A stretch of 64,000 nt of DNA from an uncultured Brachybacterium sp. (GTDB lineage: Bacteria > Actinomycetota > Actinomycetes > Actinomycetales > Dermabacteraceae). This document shows positions 7,567-15,935 of this stretch, piece by piece. A model generated the notes under the pieces. The model did not search any database, had not been told where the DNA came from, and worked only from the letters and a program-made list of their open reading frames with translations. The stretch is from positions 124,001 to 188,000 of the forward strand of contig NZ_CANMSY010000007.1 in the NCBI RefSeq assembly GCF_947500705.1, read 5' to 3'. Made by a program: the position numbers and the translations under genes. Each line of letters starts with the position of its first letter. Within the stretch, counting starts at the first letter, position 1.

Positions 7567-8907
7567 TCAGGCCGCGATCTCGTCGTCGACCATCCGCGGC
7601 AGCGCCGCCCGGAAGCCCGAGACCGCCATCATCAGGCCCGTCGCGGCGAGGAACCACAGCACCACATCCGGAGAGCCGGTGGCCCCCAGCAGCGCACCGG
7701 CCACGATCGGTCCGAGCGCGGCCAGGATGTACCCATAGGGCTGGGCCATGCCGGAGAGCCGGGCAGTGACCAGCGGGTTCCGGGTGCGGGCGGGGATCAG
7801 TGCGATCGCGGTGGGGAAGACGAATCCGCCGATGCCCAGCACGCAGGCCCACAGCATCGGGCTCACGCCGGGCGCCAGCAGCAGACCGATGTACCCCGCA
7901 GTGGTGAGCAGGCCGAAGCCGCCCACGATCCAGCGCAGGCCGTTCACCTTCGCGATCACGCTCGGCATCACCAGCCCGCCCACCAGACCCCAGCCGGCGA
8001 TCACGGCGACGAGCACCCCGGCGCGTGCGGGCGTCACCCCGGCGTCGGAGAGGATCTGCGGGAGCATCCCGAACTGGGTGTACGCATTCAGCGACTGCAT
8101 CGCGAAGGTCACCATCAGCGCGATCGCGGTGGGCGAGCGCAGCAGCGAGCCTCCGAGCTCGCCCTGGGGCGGGGCCGGCGGGAAGTCATGACCGGTGCGG
8201 GTCAGGACGATCGCCCAGACCACCACGGGCACCACCACGATGACTCCCCAGAACCGCAGCGAGTCATGCCAGCCGTCGGCCGCGCCGCCCGCGAGCGGCA
8301 CCGCGAGGGCCGCGCCGAGCGACCCGCCGATCGCGAGCATCACGCTGTACAGGGTCATCAGCGCCACCGTGCGCGCTCCGCCGTGGAGCTTGACCCAGGC
8401 CGGGATGAGCACATTGCCGAGCGCCGGGCCCAGCAGACCCAGCACCGACAGCGCCACGAACACCGAGAACACGTCGGAGACGGGCCGCAGCAGCAGCCCG
8501 ATCGCGACCAGCACGAAGGAGGCGACGATCGCGCCGGTCAGCCCCACCCGGCGGGAGATCGGGACTGCCAGCAGGCCCAGCACGCCGAAGGCGAGGCACG
8601 GCAGGGCGGTCAGCAGGCCGGAGGCGAAGGCTCCCTGCCCGTAGGCACCCACGATGGTCTCCATCAGGGGGCCGACGCCGGTCGCGCCGGGGCGCAGGTT
8701 CAGCGCGATGGTCGCGATGGCCAGCACGGCGAGCACGGTGCCGACGGCCGTGGTGCGCGCCGGGACCCGCCCCGTCGATGCGGGGGCGGCCTGAGCGGGG
8801 CCAGACCGAAGGGCGTCGGCCTGAGCGGCGTCGGCCTCAGGAGCGCCGGCCTCAGGAGCGTCGGCCGGGCACGGGGCGCTGTCGCGGGGCAGGGAAGTCG
8901 TCACCAC
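7567..8907 (-). CDS. MFS transporter, CynX/NimT (cyanate/nitroimidazole) family
   Basis: 446 aa with about 12 hydrophobic helices after a 50-residue Ala/Pro/Asp-rich cytoplasmic tail. The first helix carries LNLRPGATGVGPLM, the hallmark of the CynX/NimT branch of the major facilitator superfamily. Members export or import small anions and drugs; the substrate here is unknown. It starts with GTG (8907), directly followed by a second GTG. The gene lies upstream of the alpha/beta hydrolase with a 45-bp gap, so they may share a transcript. The N-terminal tail is encoded by GC-rich imperfect repeats. Confidence 0.88.
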   Translation of the reverse strand: MVTTSLPRDSAPCPADAPEAGAPEADAAQADALRSGPAQAAPASTGRVPARTTAVGTVLAVLAIATIALNLRPGATGVGPLMETIVGAYGQGAFASGLLTALPCLAFGVLGLLAVPISRRVGLTGAIVASFVLVAIGLLLRPVSDVFSVFVALSVLGLLGPALGNVLIPAWVKLHGGARTVALMTLYSVMLAIGGSLGAALAVPLAGGAADGWHDSLRFWGVIVVVPVVVWAIVLTRTGHDFPPAPPQGELGGSLLRSPTAIALMVTFAMQSLNAYTQFGMLPQILSDAGVTPARAGVLVAVIAGWGLVGGLVMPSVIAKVNGLRWIVGGFGLLTTAGYIGLLLAPGVSPMLWACVLGIGGFVFPTAIALIPARTRNPLVTARLSGMAQPYGYILAALGPIVAGALLGATGSPDVVLWFLAATGLMMAVSGFRAALPRMVDDEIAA

Positions 8908-9194
8908 ACCCTTCTACCCCGCCTGCGCAGGAGAAGCCACCTGGTGCCTTCCATCTCACGCCCCCGGTCTGACACCGCTGTCATCCGCTGCTGTGCTCCG
9001 CTGCGGTCATCCGCCGCTGTCGTCAGCCCTTTCCGCCGACCCTGCCCACGCGTTGTCCCATCTCACCCGTCTCACCCGCGGTCGCACTGCGCCCGCGGCG
9101 ACGCAGGGGCCTACTCTGGTGCGCGGCCGTCCCGTCGGCCCCGCCTCCTCCCCCGCGTCGAGCGTCCCATCCTCGACGGACCCCAAGGATCCTG

Positions 9195-11129
9195 ATGACC
9201 ACCGCCGCCGCGCCGAGCGCCCCCGCAGCCCGCACCCATCCCGTCGACCAGGTGCCCCCCGCCGGGAAGCTCACCGTGCTGTCGATCCAGCACGTGCTGG
9301 CCTTCTACGCCGGTGCGGTGATCGTGCCGCTGCTGATCGCCTCGGGCCTGAACCTCACGGCCGAGCAGACGATCCACCTGATCAACGCCGACCTGTTCAC
9401 CTGCGGCATCGCGACGCTGATCCAGTCCGTCGGCTTCTGGAAGGTGGGCGTGCGCCTGCCGATCATCCAGGGCGTGACGACCACCGCGGTGAGCCCGATC
9501 ATCGCGATAGGCCTGGCCGCGACCGGCGGCGAGGGCGGCGCCGAGGGGCTGCCGATGATCTACGGCTCGATCATCGTCGCGGGCCTGTTCACCTTCCTGG
9601 TCGCCCCCTACTTCGCGAAGATCCTGCGGTTCTTCCCGCCGGTGGTGATCGGCACCGTGCTGACCACGATGGGCATCACCCTGCTGGGCGTCTCCGCCGG
9701 GGACATCACCAACTACGCCGAGGGCACCCCCGCCACCCGCGACATCCTCTACGCGCTGGGCACGCTCGCGATCATCGTGCTGGTGCAGCGGTTCTTCCGC
9801 GGCTTCCTGGGCACCATCGCGATCCTGCTGGGCCTGGTCGTCGGCACCGCGGTCGCCGTGCTGCTGGGCGACACCTCCTTCAGCGGCGTCACCGAGGCCT
9901 CCGCCTTCGGTGTGACCACCCCCTTCTACTTCGGCATCCCCACCTTCTCGGCGACCGCGATCATCTCGATGATCATCGTCATGCTGATCACGATGGTGGA
10001 GACCACCGGTGACGTCTTCGCCGCGGGCGAAATCGTGGGCAAGCGGATCCGCCCCAGGAACATCTCCGAGGCGATCCGCGCCGACGGCCTCTCGACCCTG
10101 CTGGGCGGGGTGCTGAACTCCTTCCCCTACACCTGCTTCGCGCAGAACATCGGGCTGGTGCGCCTGACCCGCGTGAAGTCCCGCTGGGTGGTCGCCGGGG
10201 CGGGCGTGCTGATGATCATCCTCGGTGTGCTGCCCAAGGCAGGGGCCGTGGTCGCCGCGATCCCCTCCCCCGTGCTCGGCGGCGCCTCGCTGGCCCTGTT
10301 CGCCTCGGTGGCGCTGGTGGGCATCCAGACCCTGTCCAAGGTGGACCTCACCGACAATCGCAACTCCGTCATCGTCGGCACCTCGCTGGGCCTGGCGATG
10401 CTGGTGAGCTTCAAGCCGGACATCGCGGGCGTGTTCCCCTCCTGGGCGCAGGTGTTCGTCTCCTCGGGCGTGACCGTCGGCGCGATCAGCGCGATCGTGC
10501 TGAACCTGCTGTTCTTCCACATCGGCGGCCAGCGCGGCTCGATGGTCACCACCACCGCCGACGGCGAGCGGATCGGCATCGACGACGTGAACGACATGGA
10601 CCGCGCGACCTTCGTGGCGACCTTCGGCTCCCTGTTCAACGGCGCCACCTGGCCGCTCGAGCGCGCCTGGGAGTCTCGGCCCTTCGCCGACGCCCCCACC
10701 CTGCGCGCGGCGATCGAGGACGCGGTGCTCACCGCGGAGCGCTCCGAGCAGGACGCGCTGGTGCGCGCCTATCCGGACATGGCCACCCTGGTCACGGCCG
10801 ACGAGGAGCAGGCCGGCGCGATCAGCCAGGACGTGGGCTCCTTCGCCCTGGACAACCTCTCCGAGGAGGACATCCTCGCAGTGCGCGACCTCTCGGCCCG
10901 CTACGCCGAGAAGTTCGACATGCCCTTCGTCGCGTACCTCGGCCGCACCGACTCCTTCGCGAAGATCATCGAGAACGGAGTGCGACGCCTGGATCACTCC
11001 CCCGCCCACGAGCGCCGGGTCGCGCTGACCGAGGTCGCCGAGATCGCCGGGGACCGCTTCGTGATCATGGTCGCCGACGCGAACCCCATCGGCTCCGCCT
11101 GGATCCGCAAGTTCGAGTCCCTGGAGTAG
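9195..11129 (+). CDS. NCS2 purine permease fused to OHCU decarboxylase-like domain
   Basis: 644 aa. Residues 20-445 form an NCS2 (nucleobase-ascorbate) transporter with about 14 helices. ETTGDV at 269-274 and the QNIGLVRLT motif at 317-325 are of the Gln type found in xanthine/uric-acid permeases rather than the Glu type of uracil carriers. Residues 468-644 match 2-oxo-4-hydroxy-4-carboxy-5-ureidoimidazoline decarboxylase, the third step of urate breakdown, with EEQAG at 537-541 and HERRVALTEVAEIA at 605-618. The catalytic His of the canonical AHPDL motif is Tyr here (A-Y-P-D, Y526). The ATG at 9195 is preceded by AAGGA. Molybdo-oxidase genes 6-12 kb downstream fit purine use. Confidence 0.9.
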   Translation: MTTAAAPSAPAARTHPVDQVPPAGKLTVLSIQHVLAFYAGAVIVPLLIASGLNLTAEQTIHLINADLFTCGIATLIQSVGFWKVGVRLPIIQGVTTTAVSPIIAIGLAATGGEGGAEGLPMIYGSIIVAGLFTFLVAPYFAKILRFFPPVVIGTVLTTMGITLLGVSAGDITNYAEGTPATRDILYALGTLAIIVLVQRFFRGFLGTIAILLGLVVGTAVAVLLGDTSFSGVTEASAFGVTTPFYFGIPTFSATAIISMIIVMLITMVETTGDVFAAGEIVGKRIRPRNISEAIRADGLSTLLGGVLNSFPYTCFAQNIGLVRLTRVKSRWVVAGAGVLMIILGVLPKAGAVVAAIPSPVLGGASLALFASVALVGIQTLSKVDLTDNRNSVIVGTSLGLAMLVSFKPDIAGVFPSWAQVFVSSGVTVGAISAIVLNLLFFHIGGQRGSMVTTTADGERIGIDDVNDMDRATFVATFGSLFNGATWPLERAWESRPFADAPTLRAAIEDAVLTAERSEQDALVRAYPDMATLVTADEEQAGAISQDVGSFALDNLSEEDILAVRDLSARYAEKFDMPFVAYLGRTDSFAKIIENGVRRLDHSPAHERRVALTEVAEIAGDRFVIMVADANPIGSAWIRKFESLE

Positions 11130-11162
11130 GCGGCGCGGCCGCGCGTGCGGGGGCCTCCAGGA

Positions 11163-11182
11163 CGAACGGTCCTTCCCGTTCG
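11163..11182. terminator. short hairpin after NCS2-OHCU gene
   Basis: CGAACGG and CCGTTCG (7-bp arms, 6-nt loop) lie 33 bp after the permease stop. There is no T-tract, so termination is only possible, not shown. Confidence 0.35.
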
Positions 11183-11258
11183 GCGCGGCCCGGGGCTACG
11201 GTGGGAGGCGAGCGCCCTTCGCGGCAACGCGGGGCGACCGTCGACCGAAGGAGTCACC

Positions 11259-11696
11259 ATGCCCCGTCCCGTCACCTCCACCGCGTCCACCGCCTGGAAG
11301 GGCGATCTGCTCTCCGGCTCCGGCACCACCACACTGGAGACCTCCCAGCTCGGCACCATGGACCTCAGCTGGAAGGCCCGCGCCGAGGAGTCCGCGCAGG
11401 GCACCACCTCCCCCGAGGAGCTGCTGGGCGCCGCGCACGCCGCCTGCTACTCGATGCAGTTCTCGAACATGCTCGCCGAGAACGGCACCCCGCCCACTGC
11501 TGTGGACACAAAGGCCGACGTCACCTTCAACATCGCCGAGGGCGGAATCACCGGCATCGCGCTGACCGTCACCGCGCAGATCGACGGGATCGAGGACGCC
11601 GACTTCCAGCGCATCGCCGACGAGGCCAAGAGCAGCTGCCCGGTCTCGAAGGCACTCGCCGCCGTGGACATCACCCTGGAGGCGAAGCTCGCCTGA
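11259..11696 (+). CDS. OsmC family peroxiredoxin-like protein
   Basis: 145 aa, the usual size for OsmC/Ohr proteins, which reduce organic hydroperoxides with a Cys pair. The two conserved cysteines are C63 (in AHAACYSM) and C127 (in SSCPVSKAL), with PEELLGAAHA between. The ATG at 11259 follows GAAGGAG at a good distance; a longer frame upstream is rejected because it lacks family similarity. The gene stands alone between a weak hairpin upstream and a strong stem-loop downstream. OsmC rather than Ohr is favoured by the MPRPVTSTASTAWKG start, but this is not certain. Confidence 0.92.
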   Translation: MPRPVTSTASTAWKGDLLSGSGTTTLETSQLGTMDLSWKARAEESAQGTTSPEELLGAAHAACYSMQFSNMLAENGTPPTAVDTKADVTFNIAEGGITGIALTVTAQIDGIEDADFQRIADEAKSSCPVSKALAAVDITLEAKLA

Positions 11697-11736
11697 GCCT
11701 CGCCACCACCCGACGCTCCGACGTCGGGCCCCGGCT

Positions 11737-11768
11737 CCGGCCCCGCACCGTCGCCGGTGCGGGGCCGG
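11737..11768. terminator. GC-rich stem-loop between convergent genes
   Basis: A perfect 13-bp stem, CCGGCCCCGCACC with GGTGCGGGGCCGG, and a 6-nt loop, 40 bp past the OsmC stop and before the stop of the convergent DUF421 gene. A bidirectional terminator is likely; it has no U-run, as is common in high-GC actinobacteria. Confidence 0.7.
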
Positions 11769-11831
11769 ATGCATGCGGACGCGCAGCGAGGCAGGCGCGG
11801 GTGCGACTGGCGTGGACGGGGGCTGGGCCGC

Positions 11832-12395
11832 TCAGTGCATCAGTGAGCGAGGGATGATCTCCGCACCGCGCACATTGCGCACTAACCGCTCGTCGATCGT
11901 CTCGCCGCGGCGCACGATGGTCAGCCCTCCGCGCGGCTCGAGGATCACCAGGTCGGTGTCGATCACGTGGCGCACGCCGCCGCGCCGCAGCAGCGTCAGC
12001 AGCTGCGTCTCGCGCAGCCCCAGATGACGAAGATGCCAGAGGAGCACATGGCCATGGACCATCACCACCGTCGGCCGCGGGCCGCGCCGGGTGAAGATGC
12101 GGTCGACACCGAGCCGGAGCCTGCCCAGGAGGAACTCGAGCACCAGCAGGGTGATCACCGCGATCAGCCCGCCCACCAGCGTCGGTGTGTTGCCGAGGAT
12201 CGCGCGGGCGACGAGGGAGCCCAGCAGCGCCATCACCGCGAAGCTCAGCATCGACGGGTTCGCGCTGAGCCGCGGCCCGGCGACCTGGAGGATCAGGGTG
12301 AAGATCAGGTAGAGCACGATGCTCGCGATGAGCACGCCCAGCGCTCCCGCGGGCGACGCCCCGATCTGGGACCAGAGCTCCTCGAAGAAGGTCAT
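11832..12395 (-). CDS. DUF421 membrane protein (YetF/YcaP-like)
   Basis: 187 aa from the ATG at 12395, preceded by GGGAGA; an alternative ATG 18 bp upstream has its Shine-Dalgarno stretch too close. Three hydrophobic helices (about 17-38, 48-68 and 72-92) are followed by the soluble DUF421 domain with the typical GPRPTVVMVHGHV entry and LRETQLLTLLRRGGV. The family is widespread, with YetF in Bacillus linked to membrane/spore biology, but its biochemical role is unknown. It converges with OsmC across a strong stem-loop and is divergent from the next gene. Confidence 0.88.
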   Translation of the reverse strand: MTFFEELWSQIGASPAGALGVLIASIVLYLIFTLILQVAGPRLSANPSMLSFAVMALLGSLVARAILGNTPTLVGGLIAVITLLVLEFLLGRLRLGVDRIFTRRGPRPTVVMVHGHVLLWHLRHLGLRETQLLTLLRRGGVRHVIDTDLVILEPRGGLTIVRRGETIDERLVRNVRGAEIIPRSLMH

Positions 12396-12442
12396 GGGCC
12401 CATTCTCCCGCATCTCCCAGCCGCCCCGTCGCGATGACGGAC

Positions 12443-12448
12443 TACGGT
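12443..12448 (+). promoter_or_regulatory. -10 element TACGGT, leaderless layout
   Basis: TACGGT, 6 nt, then the ATG at 12455, with no ribosome-binding site. This spacing decides the start in favour of 12455 over the ATG at 12434, which would contain the promoter. Confidence 0.55.
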
Positions 12449-12454
12449 CGGGGC

Positions 12455-13387
12455 ATGCAGCCGAACCCCCGCCACTGGGCCACCGTCCGCGAGACCGTCA
12501 CCGTCCCCGGCGGGGACGAGTGGGCGCTCACGATCCATGGCGCCTCCGACACCTCGCCCGAGGACGCACAGCGCGATGCGCGTGAGCGCCTGCAGCGCGT
12601 GGCCGCGGCCGGAGGCACCGAGCGACGGACCGACGACGGACTGGAGTACTACCCGCTGCGACGCCTTCCCGAGGAGCTGCTCGAGGAGCTCCATGGGCCC
12701 GACGACACCCTGATCGCGGCGATCACCCGCAACCGCTACGGCTCGGCGGTGCTGAACACCGATGCGGTGCTGATCAGCGACATCGACCTGGTCGAGCCGT
12801 CCTCGACGGACCGTGTGACGGCGGGCGGCAGAGGAATGCTCTCGCGACTGTTCGGGGGCCGCCGCGCCGAGGAGCTCACCGAGCAGCAGCAGGATCCGGA
12901 CGCCTTCGGCCTGCGCTCACCGGGTCGTCGGGGTGAGCATCACGAGCGCACCCTGGCCCTGATCGAGGACTTCCGCACCCTCCATCCCGAGCTGGGGGTG
13001 CGCACCTACCGCACCCGCAACGGCTTCCGTCTGCTGATCACCGGCAGCGGCGCGGCACCGTCGAGCGAGCGTGCGAAGAAGCTGATGGGGCAGGTGCGCA
13101 GCGATGAGCTGTACATGATCCTGTGCCGGGTCCACGACACCTATCGGGCGCGCCTGACCCCGAAGCCCTGGCGCGTGGAGGTGGACCGCTTCGAGGAGCT
13201 CGGCACCCGCACCGCGACCGATGACATCCACCGTGCGTGGGTGGAGCGCTACCGGACCGCTTCTGCGGAGGTGGCCGTGTGCCGGCTCCTGTCGAGCACC
13301 GGACCCGCACCTGACCCCGTCGAGCAGCAGATCATCGACCTGCACGACCGGGCGGTGCGTCCGGAGTCGGGGCTGCGCCTGGCCTGA
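12455..13387 (+). CDS. uncharacterised protein with a conserved RTRNGFRLL / ARLTPKPWR family signature
   Basis: 310 aa from the ATG at 12455. No enzyme name can be given. The middle holds two blocks I associate with a widespread uncharacterised family: VRTYRTRNGFRLLITG followed by a helix, and DELYMILCRVHDTYRARLTPKPWR. The first resembles the strand-turn of archaeo-eukaryotic primase-like folds, but this is a weak analogy. The sequence is acidic and soluble with no membrane segment. It is monocistronic, leaving a 230-bp convergent gap with a large hairpin before actP. Confidence 0.7.
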   Translation: MQPNPRHWATVRETVTVPGGDEWALTIHGASDTSPEDAQRDARERLQRVAAAGGTERRTDDGLEYYPLRRLPEELLEELHGPDDTLIAAITRNRYGSAVLNTDAVLISDIDLVEPSSTDRVTAGGRGMLSRLFGGRRAEELTEQQQDPDAFGLRSPGRRGEHHERTLALIEDFRTLHPELGVRTYRTRNGFRLLITGSGAAPSSERAKKLMGQVRSDELYMILCRVHDTYRARLTPKPWRVEVDRFEELGTRTATDDIHRAWVERYRTASAEVAVCRLLSSTGPAPDPVEQQIIDLHDRAVRPESGLRLA

Positions 13388-13530
13388 GCTCCTCCGGCCG
13401 ATACCGGGTGGCGAGGTCCCTGCCTCGTGGCCTCGTGGGAACAGCCTCCTGCGCAGCTCGTCCGGCTCTTCGACCGCGACGCCGGCCACGGCAGGGTTAC
13501 CGGTGAACGGCCCGTCGGCCGGGGATGCAG

Positions 13531-13590
13531 AGTTCTGCGCCCGTGAGGACCGATGCCGGATTCCGGATCGGTCCCCGCGAGCGCAGAACT
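13531..13590. terminator. 60-bp near-perfect palindrome between convergent genes
   Basis: Outer arms AGTTCTGCGC (13531-13540) and GCGCAGAACT (13581-13590) are perfect. The inner arms GGACCGAT and ATCGGTCC pair as well, closing with CCGG/CCGG around a short apex; only a few mismatches lie between. The whole can fold into a stem of about 27 bp. It may be a bidirectional terminator for the uncharacterised gene and actP, or a repeated extragenic palindrome. It is longer than needed for termination. Confidence 0.65.
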
Positions 13591-13618
13591 TGGTCACTCG
13601 ACGTCTGGCCGCGTGACC

Positions 13619-15205
13619 TCAGTGGTCGATGGCCGCCTTCTCGGAGCCGGCCCCGGTCATGGAGCGGACCTCCATCTCGGCCTGCTTGAGCTCGTTGCGC
13701 TCCGAGGAGGTCACCGAGCCGAGCCAGCCGAGGAAGAAGCCCAGCGGCACCGAGATGATCGCGGGGTTCGTCAGCGGGAACCAGGCGAAGTCGACGCCCG
13801 GGATCATCGCATTGTCCGCGCCGGAGACCACGGGCGAGAAAGCGATCAGCACGATCGCGCTGATCAGACCGCCGTAGATGCTCCACACCGAACCGCGGGT
13901 GTTGAACCGCTTCCAGTACAGGGAGTAGAGGATCGAGGGCAGGTTGGCGCTGGCCGCGATCGCGAAGGCGAGCGAGACCAGGAAGGCGACGTTCTGCTCG
14001 GCGGCGAGGATGCCGCCGACGATCGAGACCGCGCCGATCACCAGCGCGGTGCGGCGGGCCACCGCGATCTCCTTCTTCGGATCGGCCTGGCCGCGCTTGA
14101 TCACCCCGTTGTAGATGTCATGCGCGAAGGAGGCTGAGGCGGTGATCGTCAGGCCCGCCACCACCGCGAGGATGGTCGCGAAGGCCACCGCGGAGATGAT
14201 GGCCATCAGCACCGTGCCGCCCACGGCATAGGCGAGCGCGGGGGCTGCGGAGTTCGATCCGCCCGGGAGGTCACCGATCACGTCCACACCCACCATGTAG
14301 GCGGCGCCGAAGCCGAGCACCAGGGTGCACAGGTAGAAGAAGCCGATCAGGGCGATCGCCCAGACCACCGAGCGGCGGGCCTCCTTCGCGGTGGGCACCG
14401 TGTAGAAGCGCATCAGCACGTGAGGCAGCCCGGCCGCGCCGAACACCAGCGCGATCGCGAGGGAGACGAAGCCCAGCTTCGAGGCGCCGGAGGTGCCGTA
14501 CTGGAGCATCGGCTCGAGGATCGCGGTGCCGTCGGGATGGGCGTCGACCGCGTTGCCGAGCACAGCGGAGAGGTTGAAGCCGTTCAGGGCGAGGATCCAC
14601 ACGGTGGTGACGCCGACGGCGGTGATCAGCAGCACCGCCTTGATGATCTGCACCCAGGTGGTGCCCTTCATGCCGCCGATGAGGACATAGAGGATCATGA
14701 CCACACCGACGACGGCGATCACGATCGACTGCCCGACCCGGCCCTCGATGCCGATCAGCAGGGAGACCAGCGCGCCGGCGCCGGCCATCTGGGCGAGCAG
14801 GTAGAAGAAGGTGACGGCGAGGGTCGAGGTCGCAGCGGCGGTGCGCACGGGACGCTGCCGCATGCGGAAGCTGAGGACGTCCGCCATCGTGTACTTGCCG
14901 GTGTTGCGCAGCGGCTCGGCGACCAGCAGCAGCGCCACCAGCCAGGCCACCAGGAAGCCGACGGAGTACAGCAGGCCGTCATAGCCGTACAGCGCCACGG
15001 CCCCGACGATGCCGAGGAACGAGGCGGCCGAGAGATAGTCGCCGGCGATCGCGATGCCGTTCTGGCGCCCGGAGAAGGCACGGCCGCCGTGGTAGAAGTC
15101 GCTGGCGCTGGTGGTGGTCCGCGAGACCCTGATGACGACCACCAGGGTGACGACCACGAAGGCCAGGAAGATCGCGATGTTGAGGACGGGATTGCCGAAT
15201 TCCAT
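13619..15205 (-). CDS. actP: cation/acetate symporter ActP
   Basis: Sodium:solute symporter of 528 aa with about 13 membrane helices, typical length for ActP. It takes up acetate and other short monocarboxylates by Na+ coupling. The family blocks DFYHGGRAFSGRQNGIAIAG, DYLSAASFLGIVG and EPLRNTGKYTMADVLSFR are clear. Its ATG overlaps the TGA of the upstream DUF485 gene (TGATG), the standard partner arrangement of actP. A CRP/GlxR-like site lies upstream of that pair. The C-terminus ends in a charged tail. Confidence 0.94.
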   Translation of the reverse strand: MEFGNPVLNIAIFLAFVVVTLVVVIRVSRTTTSASDFYHGGRAFSGRQNGIAIAGDYLSAASFLGIVGAVALYGYDGLLYSVGFLVAWLVALLLVAEPLRNTGKYTMADVLSFRMRQRPVRTAAATSTLAVTFFYLLAQMAGAGALVSLLIGIEGRVGQSIVIAVVGVVMILYVLIGGMKGTTWVQIIKAVLLITAVGVTTVWILALNGFNLSAVLGNAVDAHPDGTAILEPMLQYGTSGASKLGFVSLAIALVFGAAGLPHVLMRFYTVPTAKEARRSVVWAIALIGFFYLCTLVLGFGAAYMVGVDVIGDLPGGSNSAAPALAYAVGGTVLMAIISAVAFATILAVVAGLTITASASFAHDIYNGVIKRGQADPKKEIAVARRTALVIGAVSIVGGILAAEQNVAFLVSLAFAIAASANLPSILYSLYWKRFNTRGSVWSIYGGLISAIVLIAFSPVVSGADNAMIPGVDFAWFPLTNPAIISVPLGFFLGWLGSVTSSERNELKQAEMEVRSMTGAGSEKAAIDH

Positions 15206-15576
15206 CAGAGATCACCCTCCAGCTCGATGCGGATCTTCGAGGAGATCGGGTCCAGCGACTTGTTCGCGTGGCGGATGTACAGCCAGGTGATCAGGAAGGT
15301 CATCAGGAACTGGCTGAAGCCGAGGATGATCCCGAGGTTCAGGTTCCCCAGCACGTGGATCGACATGAAGCCCTCGGCGTAGGTCGACAGCAGCACGTAG
15401 GCCAGGTACCAGACCAGGAACGCGATGGTCATCGGGATCGCGAAGCCGCGGAAGTTGCGGCGCAGCTGGCCGAACTCCTCGGACTGCTGGACGGCGAGGA
15501 ACTGCTCGGGGGTGGGGGACGACGGGCCGCCGGGATCCGGCGCGGCCCCGGGGGCCGCGGGGGACGGGGTGCTCAC
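15205..15576 (-). CDS. DUF485 membrane protein, ActP partner
   Basis: 123 aa from the GTG at 15576 with AAGGAG just upstream; a longer frame upstream is rejected. A Pro/Ala-rich N-terminal tail leads into two membrane helices (about residues 50-70 and 84-106) and the DUF485 pattern FAIPMTIAFLVWYLAYVLLS. In many bacteria this small protein precedes actP, as YjcH does in E. coli, and is thought to assist the symporter. Here the two genes overlap by one base and must be translationally coupled. Confidence 0.93.
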   Translation of the reverse strand: MSTPSPAAPGAAPDPGGPSSPTPEQFLAVQQSEEFGQLRRNFRGFAIPMTIAFLVWYLAYVLLSTYAEGFMSIHVLGNLNLGIILGFSQFLMTFLITWLYIRHANKSLDPISSKIRIELEGDL

Positions 15577-15652
15577 AGTGCACAACTCCTTCGTTCTGCG
15601 GGGACACCCAGTGGGGAGCGGGGTGTCTCTCGTGCGTTGTGACAGTAGCAGT

Positions 15653-15668
15653 TGTGATGGCGACCACA
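15653..15668. promoter_or_regulatory. CRP/GlxR-type operator
   Basis: TGTGATGGCGACCACA matches TGTGA-N6-TCACA, the site of CRP family regulators such as actinobacterial GlxR, with one mismatch. It lies 77 bp upstream of the DUF485-actP start, a position suited to cAMP-dependent control of acetate uptake. Confidence 0.55.
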
Positions 15669-15848
15669 ACAAACGTTCGTCCGGAAAGCGCCGGGGCCGG
15701 CCTCACCCACGCACGACGTCAGAGCGATGTTTCGAGAGTCCGTCGCTGATGGTGCCGCACGAGGGCGCGGAAGTTTCGATGCCGGGGATCCGGCCGACGG
15801 GACACGCTGGGCCCGGCATGTCGCACCGGCGCCGGGCTCTCGGTCACC

Positions 15849-15894
15849 CGGTCAGCCGGTCAGCCGGTCAGCCGGTCAGCCGGTCAGCCGGTCG
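15849..15894. repeat. 9-bp tandem repeat (GGTCAGCCG) array
   Basis: About five contiguous copies of GGTCAGCCG, ending in GGTCGGGATC, 42 bp upstream of xdhC. A related GGTCAGGCG-type array occurs at 47338-47415. Confidence 0.8.
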
Positions 15895-15923
15895 GGATCA
15901 TCGATCCGGCGCGAGGTCACGCA

Positions 15924-15929
15924 TAGGGT
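15924..15929 (+). promoter_or_regulatory. -10 element TAGGGT, leaderless xdhC
   Basis: TAGGGT, 6 nt, then the GTG of xdhC at 15936; no ribosome-binding site, so a leaderless transcript is expected. Confidence 0.55.
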
Positions 15930-15935
15930 GGGGCT

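Larger units (their letters stand above)
15577..15935. other. 359-bp divergent intergenic region
   Basis: No gene seen. It contains the promoter side of DUF485-actP (with a CRP-like site at 15653-15668) and, nearer xdhC, the 9-bp repeat array at 15849-15894 and the xdhC -10 element. Confidence 0.7.

Noticed and set aside
6808-9195. A 795-aa plus-strand open frame opposite the hydrolase and MFS genes
   Set aside because: Its composition (Arg, His, Gly, Gln runs) is that of an antisense shadow of the well-supported minus-strand genes.
9111-11009. A 632-aa minus-strand frame opposite the permease
   Set aside because: Antisense shadow; the permease frame has full transporter and domain motifs.
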